Shown here piece after piece: positions 57,507-64,000 of a stretch of DNA of 64,000 bases (position 1 is its first letter; each line of letters opens with the position of its first letter). A program made the translations under genes and the position numbers. A model generated the notes under the pieces. That model worked only from the letters and a program-made list of their open reading frames with translations. It made no database searches and was not told where the DNA came from. The DNA is from Coffea arabica (Eukaryota > Streptophyta > Magnoliopsida > Gentianales > Rubiaceae), in assembly GCF_036785885.1 (NCBI RefSeq), contig NC_092320.1, positions 18,601,557 to 18,665,556 of the forward strand. Reading direction: 5' to 3'.

Positions 57507-60259
57507 ATTTTCCAAAAAAAAAAAAAAAAAGTCTCAGGGAAATCCTGATTTAGGCTAAGAATCCAGTTGTCTTTTGTGTTTGACACATTCCACCAGTGTA
57601 TTACATAACGACAAATCCCCTCGATCAATCACCCTTTGAACACATAGTTGGTTTGATTTTACAGAAGTTAACTCTATGGTAAAGCACCTAATCAAAATTT
57701 TGTTCATTGTCTATATATGTGTGTCAATTAAGGGAGTCAACAAGTGTTTGAACCATGAAAATATCCTTTCTTAATTCAACTGAAGGGATTATCTTTATCC
57801 AAAAACTTAATTTTTGAGCAATTAAAAGAAAAACGGAATTTCACATAAAATAGAGAAATTTATACATTTGTTATTTCTTCGCAAGATGTATCTTTACTCT
57901 CCATAAGTTTGTTGTTTTGACTTAAACAAGTTATTTTATGAACAAATAACTTGCTTCTTGAGGGCATGAGACCTAGTTCTCATCATTATCCTAGATACTC
58001 CCCTTACGTGATGTTTGACTTCTAAAGTAACGGATGCTTAGATTTCAAGCTGATAAATTTAATCTGAGCTAACCTCAGGGCATTTGAAGATAACCATTAA
58101 CAAATTTCTTCAGGCATTTGGTTCGTTTAAGTATCTATTCAATGAGCGAAAACAAATTTGTTGAGGCGTTTAGATACTTATAAGAATCACTGGAGTTGAC
58201 TGGATGGTAAGGACGACGTGACTCTTAGAGTTCCCTTTGTTACTAGACTCAAGATTTAAATTTTAGGGATAAAAAAGATGTAAAGAAAAGTGGAAGCGTA
58301 AAAAGAGGGAAGGCTAATTTTGAGAAGATCTCATTGACAAAAGATGGGTTTCTCATGTATAGCAATTATTGACAGTAAAAAAAAAAAAGAAATTTTGTGA
58401 AGGCTAATTTAAACATACTGGCAACCACTTTTATGGTCCATAAGGTTTAATATTTCTAGAACAACGAAGGTTTCATTCTTAAAAAGCCAATTCTGAACGA
58501 TAAGTAAAAAGCCTGCATTCTAGAATAACAAATCCATGTAACTGACCTGACTTGACCTCAATAAAGAAGAGAAAGAATGATAGACAAGACTAGGCATATC
58601 TTGTTGGGCAAAAACTGTGAAGTGACCTCCAGTTTTTGACATTCAAATAAACAAGAGGTTGTATGTAAGGGAAATACTACTGGTACTGCCAGATTTAGTG
58701 ATTTACCTTAATCAGCCCATGAAAGAGAATATATTGATAAAGTTGAGTGACAGATTGATTTATCTTGTTTGCAAAACCAATTTAAAAATGCATGCTCAGC
58801 TCAGGTTCCGGGTAGTCTTTGCCAGAATTTTAAATTTAATACTTGTAAGGTATTATTTAAAAATTCCATATTTGTGGTTTAATTTCTTGCGCATATCAAT
58901 AGTAAAACAAATTGCTTTGGTTGTATGTTACTATAATTTGACCGTGAAGTATACATATTTGCACTTTCTATTCAGTAGGAAATGATGAGATCTTTTTCTT
59001 CCAAGCATTATAATCAAATATTTCAACAACATCTTCTTATATATAATGCCTAAGACTCCTTATAGCGTTGCTTTTTTTTGTCTTGAAGTAACTATTTTTA
59101 CAAGAAAAGGTAAATTGGCCAAACCATATTATTTTTTTTTAAATTTTATTTTATGTTCATAACTATCATAGTTAATTGTAGGTAATTATTACAAAACTAG
59201 ATGCCTATATTTTTTATTTTCATAAATCCCTTTAAAAAATAAGTTTCAAAGTATAAAATCAATTTCTATGAAAATAATTCTTCTCAATAAACGATGCTAT
59301 GTTATGATTTGTAGACAAAAAAGAGTGTACCCTGATTACTAGGATATACAAATTACAAATTATGTGGATCATGTAATATAAAGTGGTAGTATTCGTTTCT
59401 TTTCATCATTCATACAAAAAAAAAAAAAGTGTATATAATATCATAAAGTTATTTATTATCTCAGTCGTCAGATTGAGATTCCATAAATTAGAGGTATTAG
59501 ATTCAAATTACTACTAATAAGTCAGAGGACATAAACACGTACATGTTATCAAGATATACACAAAGAATCACTACTACTTTTCAAACAATAAGTGGATATA
59601 TCCCTACTTTAGAAAAAGATTGGCGATTTTTCTGATGGCCATAAGCACAAAACCTTTTTTGTAAGGAAAACTAGTTGGGGTGGCCATAACTGGTTATGAG
59701 ATGATAGTCACATACTATTCTAGAAAACCTTTAACCAAGGTGAGCAAAGTCAAGTCTTTTCTACCGACAATTTGTCAAGGGAAAAATGCAAGAGCTAGAA
59801 GTGCACTATAATGCAGTAAATATATACTCTCGAATTATATAAGATGCTTTTGTAAATAAACGAATTATTAGAAAAAAAAATAAAAAGCACTCTTCTCTGC
59901 CAAAATGAATAAATTAGCAAAATCTAATGCACAATTTTGGACGAGTATTAATTTATAACCGCAAGATTTACACTATAGAACTCCAAACTCCATGTGCTGC
60001 TCTTCTCTGTCCATCCTCTCCAAAGAAACAGCATGAACTTTATACCATTCTTTTTTCTCTCTTTTGTCTAATTAGGCAGAAGCAACATGAGAGCTACAAT
60101 ATCTTATCAGACTTAATTTAATTATCCTCTAAATCCTCCCTCTCAACTCTCCAATCTTACATTTTAAAAACAATTATTTAAAATTAATCTACATATTTGT
60201 CAAACAATTAAAAACCCCCCACTAACTTGTAATCTTCTACTACTACTCATTTATTTTTT

Positions 60260-60674
60260 TCCCGTGTTTAAAAAAAATATAACAGCCGCCCAGAACGGCC
60301 ATCCATATTGCTCAGTTGCTCACATCCTCCACCACCCCCCCCCCCCCCCCCCAAATTCTCTCTCTCTTCCTATTTCTCTCCCAAAAATATCTGACCATCC
60401 ACAAGAAATAGTGTGAAATATTCACTCATCTTATCAGTACTTCCCTTCATCAAAATAGACAAGTACTAGAATAGAACCAAGAAGTAGGGAAGAAGAAAAA
60501 AGATGAATGATTAAGTAAAGCTAAAGCTAAGCTATCGCTCTCTCTTTTTCTCCTCCTCTCTTCTTCTCCTCCTCTTCGTCCTATCTATCGTCTACAAGAA
60601 GACAACTATTTAGTTCATTTACCAGCAACTAAGAAGCGAAACAAGAAAGCAAAACAAAAAAAGAAGAAAGAAAA
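60260..60674 (+). promoter_or_regulatory. Core promoter and CT-rich leader of the BOP-like gene
   Basis: A TATA-like AAAATATAAC is near 60275-60284. A poly(C) run (about 60336-60352) and CT-rich tracts (60356-60380 and 60536-60590) follow. Such (CT/GA)n tracts are typical binding sites of BASIC PENTACYSTEINE proteins. Two overlapping mini upstream ORFs of three codons each start at 60503 and 60507. The TATA assignment and transcript start are inference. Confidence 0.45.
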
Positions 60675-63126
60675 ATGTCCCTAGAGGACTCCTTAAGATC
60701 TTTATCCTTAGACTATCTGAATCTGCTGATCAACGGTCAAGCTTTCAGCGATGTAACCTTCAGCGTAGAGGGTCGTTTAGTCCATGCTCACAGGTGTATT
60801 CTTGCAGCCAGGAGCTTATTCTTTAGGAAATTCTTTTGTGGGCCGGACACGCCGGCGGGTCTGGACCCATCGGGGTCGAGGATGGGCGCCCCAGCCGGCG
60901 CCTTGGCATCGTCCCCGAGAGGGTCAAACTCGCAGGTGATACCAGTGAACTCGGTTGGGTATGAAGTTTTCTTGCTGATGCTTCAGTTTTTGTATAGTGG
61001 ACAAGTCTCAATTGTGCCTCAGAAACATGAGCCAAGGCCTAATTGTGGTGAGAGAGGATGTTGGCACACACATTGCACCTCAGCCGTTGATCTTGCTCTT
61101 GATACTCTCGCTGCCGCTAGATCTTTTGGTGTTGAACAGCTCGCATTGCTCACTCAGGTTAATTTTAATTTTTCCACGCTCGCACCCCGTGTCGCTCTCT
61201 CTTCCAAAACTTTTTTCTACAAACTCTTTTTTTTTTTTTTTGAAAAAAACACCCAAAGGTTGCCTAAAGATTTCGGGTTAACGGGATTCTTGATTTTTCA
61301 TTTTTTTTTCTTTTTTTTTGTGTTTTGGGGGGGGGGGGAGAATAGTTGTGTAGTATAATATAGATACTTGGGTGGAAATTGTTTGTGTTTATTAGTGGTT
61401 TCTTTTTTTTTGTTGTTTCCTTGTCTGAGAAATCTAGTTAGTAGTTCTTTTATTTTGTCAGTGAGTACTAGATTTCTTTCATCAGTTGTGTGGCAGCCAG
61501 CACTGATGATGATCAGATCAAACTACTACTTGTCTTCGTTTTCTTTCGATTATACCGTCTTTCAAGCTTATGCATCAGAGACGAGCTGGTGTATAAGCAA
61601 GCATGAAGCATCATTTTCTTGTCTGTTGTTTTTCTTCCTTTTTTTGTGAAAACTCCGAGTTTGAGTAAAATAAGGCGGTTTCATTGTATTTTTCACTTGA
61701 TAATAAGTTTGGTCTTGATTTCATGTAGTTACACTTGTAGTACTAGTAGTTTCTTGAATTGGGCTTTCTCCATTATGTTCCAAACCCATTACTTTCCAAA
61801 TTTGCGTCTTTGATTTCTAGTCTTGTCTTTCAACAGTGATTAAACCAAATCTTTCCCAAACAACTCTTTTACTTTCCTCATTTGGATTTTTAGGTAGAGT
61901 GCAAAAATGAACAATATATTAGCCCACCCTACAGCATCACCTTTCCGCACAAACACATGGCTTCTCAACTCAACCAATTCTGCAATTTTTTTTTTTAAAC
62001 CAATTCTGCAACTTCTTCTGCATAACATGTCAAATCTATGAAATGACTAGCTAGCCACTAATTTGTTATTTTGTTAGTACTTAACTCAGACCACATTTAT
62101 TTTTGGTACATATTTCAGAAGCAATTGGCCAGCATGGTTGAGAAGGCCTCAATTGAAGATGTCATGAAAGTGTTAATAGCTTCAAGAAAACAAGACATGC
62201 ACCAACTCTGGACTACTTGTTCACATTTGGTAGCAAAATCTGGCCTACCACCAGAAGTCCTTGCTAAACACCTTCCCATCGATGTAGTAGCCAAGATTGA
62301 AGAGCTCCGCCTCAAAACATCGCTTGTTCGAGGATCTCTGATGCCTCACCACCACCACCACCACAACCATGATATCAGTGCTGCAGCTGAGCTCGAGGGC
62401 CAGAAAATTCGCCGAATGAGACGGGCACTCGACTCGTCTGACGTCGAACTTGTCAAGCTTATGGTAATGGGAGAAGGGCTTAATTTGGATGATGCATTGG
62501 CCCTACATTATGCAGTTGAGAATTGTAGCCGAGAGGTGGTAAAAGCGTTGCTTGAGCTTGGAGCTGCTGATGTTAACTACCCAGCTGGGCCAGCAGGCAA
62601 AACCCCACTTCACATTGCAGCCGAAATGGTGTCCCCAGACATGGTGGCGGTCCTTCTTGACCACCATGCCGACCCAAATGTCCGAACTGTCGATGGGATC
62701 ACTCCGTTAGACATCCTTCGAACCCTAACTTCTGATTTTCTATTCAAGGGTTCTGTCCCGGGGCTAACTCATATCGAACCAAACAAGCTCAGGCTTTGTC
62801 TGGAGCTAGTTCAATCAGCTGCTATGGTGATCTCTCGGGAGGAAGGCAATGCAAATGCGCCAGCTTCGGCTACAATCTACCCTCCAATGAGCGAGGAGCA
62901 TACGAGTAGTAGTAGCAGTGGCAACATGGCCAACTTGAATCTTGATTCGAGAATGGTTTATCTGAATCTTGGTGCAGCTGCATCAGCTGGCCAAATGGGG
63001 TGCAAGATGACTGACGGAGATGAACATCACAGTAGCCACGGTAGCCAAAGAGAAGCTTTGAGTCGCCATGGTTCCCAAGGTGGTTGTGATCCATCGATTT
63101 ATCACCATCATTCTCATGATTATTAG
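60675..63126 (+). CDS. BOP: BLADE-ON-PETIOLE (NBCL/NPR5-like) BTB-ankyrin protein
   Basis: Transcriptional co-activator of the NPR1 family BOP clade, which acts with TGA bZIP factors and as a CUL3 adaptor to set organ boundaries, leaf base, axillary and abscission zone identity. Two exons, 60675-61157 and 62119-63126, join in phase to give 496 residues, close to Arabidopsis BOP1/2. The BTB/POZ domain starts near 23 (FSDVTFSVEGRLVHAHRCIL), interrupted by a Gly/Ala/Pro-rich loop (59-86). A C2HC-type zinc-binding motif lies at C124, C129, H131/H133, C134. Ankyrin repeats span about 262-362 (KTPLHIAAEMVSPDMVAVLL). The C-terminus has YLNLGAAAS and ends HHSHDY, as in BOP proteins. A natural run of six histidines lies at 238-243. 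The first exon reads into the intron up to 61358, giving a BTB-only product if the intron is retained. Which of BOP1 or BOP2 it corresponds to cannot be told. Confidence 0.96.
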
Positions 63127-64000
63127 TAATTTAGCTTCATCAACTGTCGAGGAAGTGGAAGAACCCTCTCTAGATCTTTCTCTATCTCTCTCTTCCTCTT
63201 CTTTGAACCTATCTTTCTTGATTTATTGGCCAGCCTTCAGAAGTGGGATGGACGGACAAGCACAAAAAGGTTGATCAAAACCCATGAAGATTTATTTTAT
63301 ATTTTGAGTCAACATATAATCTTTTGTCAGTTTTTCGGTCTGCTTTTGTTTAGGTTCTCTATATTAAAAAAAAAAAAACTCTGTTCTCGCTACTTTTACT
63401 CTTCTGTCTTGGTTAATTTTTTTTTTCTTTTTTCTTTTTGGTTTTGGGTTTTTCTATTATTTCTCTGTGGTGGGTTTTTTTTTTTTTAATATTTTCTAGG
63501 TCTTTCCAATGATAAATGATGCGCAGTGCATGTGGTGGCAATTAGGGATGGATGGAATTTTTCTCACCAGATGGGACAAGGAGAATCCAAGTTTTGCTGA
63601 GTGATGGAGAGGACGCAGGTCATCAATCTTTTCAATCCCCGGCCTGTCAACTCCTTTTGTTTTTATTGGTACATCTAATGTCATGGACAATTTTCAATGA
63701 TCTATTAGTTTTACTTTTCTAGTCTCCTCAACCAAGTGCCAACCTCTCATAACACTATAGAATAACTATTAGATGTCGAAGCATATATTCATTATTATTG
63801 CCATTTAGTAATATTTTTATCTACAATTTATATTATGTAAATATAGCACCATAATGAATTGGCTATGTGGTAAAAAGTTAGAAGTATACATATGCACACT
63901 CTGATATGATAAGTTAAACGGATGTTTGATTTCTTGTGGTGGTGGGGCTTTAGTTCATTGAGGGCTTTGTTTGGACATTGGGACATTTAATAATGCAAAT
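63127..64000. other. BOP 3' region and downstream DNA
   Basis: The first few hundred bases are probably 3' UTR, with a CT-rich stretch at about 63165-63205 and poly(A)/poly(T) tracts near 63366 and 63418-63490. No further gene is seen before the window ends. Confidence 0.5.

Larger units (their letters stand above)
55260..60260. other. Gene-free DNA upstream of the BOP-like gene
   Basis: About 5 kb with no credible coding region. It contains a C-rich stretch at 55380-55500, a direct repeat at 56410-56875 interrupted by a family Q element, and a small tandem repeat at 57447-57506. Long-range regulatory elements could lie here, but none is recognisable. Confidence 0.45.

Noticed and set aside
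1-64000. CRISPR arrays, prokaryotic operons or integrated virus genes
   Set aside because: Repeats are MITEs, SINEs and microsatellites without regular spacer structure; genes are spliced plant genes; no viral replicase or capsid-like frame was seen.

Overview
The window is nuclear DNA of a flowering plant, most likely a eudicot. Genes have GT-AG introns. The proteins belong to plant families: an organelle-targeted group II intron maturase, a PPR protein, a DUF248 methyltransferase and a BLADE-ON-PETIOLE co-activator. The intergenic DNA is AT-rich and full of MITEs. An asterid is plausible from the MITE types, but this is a weak inference. All functional names come from recognising protein families by eye; no search was run.

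Layout: 1-13.3 kb is gene-free. It holds a diverged tandem duplication (about 3.6-9.05 kb and 9.14-12.57 kb) in which copy-specific SINE and Stowaway insertions can be seen against empty sites. 13.3-38.0 kb is a gene-dense block: UTP11-like (+, 8 exons), L-2-hydroxyglutarate dehydrogenase (-, 5 exons, convergent with UTP11), an nMAT maturase (+, intronless, divergent from L2HGDH), a PPR protein (+, intronless body, N-terminus out of frame with any ATG) and a PMT-type methyltransferase (+, 7 exons). 38-60.6 kb has no supportable gene and many MITEs. 60.7-63.1 kb holds a two-exon BOP/NPR5-like BTB-ankyrin gene, so the 22 kb gap lies upstream of a developmental regulator.

The genes do not form a pathway. 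UTP11 acts in nucleolar 18S rRNA processing. L2HGDH, nMAT and probably PPR act in mitochondria (metabolite repair, group II intron splicing, RNA processing). PMT is a Golgi-type membrane protein, and BOP controls organ boundaries. The nMAT-PPR-PMT order recalls the neighbouring Arabidopsis genes At5g04050 (nMAT3) and At5g04060 (PMT7), remembered and not checked here.

I found no CRISPR array, prokaryotic operon, virus-like or toxin locus, and no clearly new biological system. The most informative structures are the tandem duplication with its dated insertions, a hAT-like MITE with a matching empty site 4 kb away, several small palindromic element families, and upstream ORFs in three genes.
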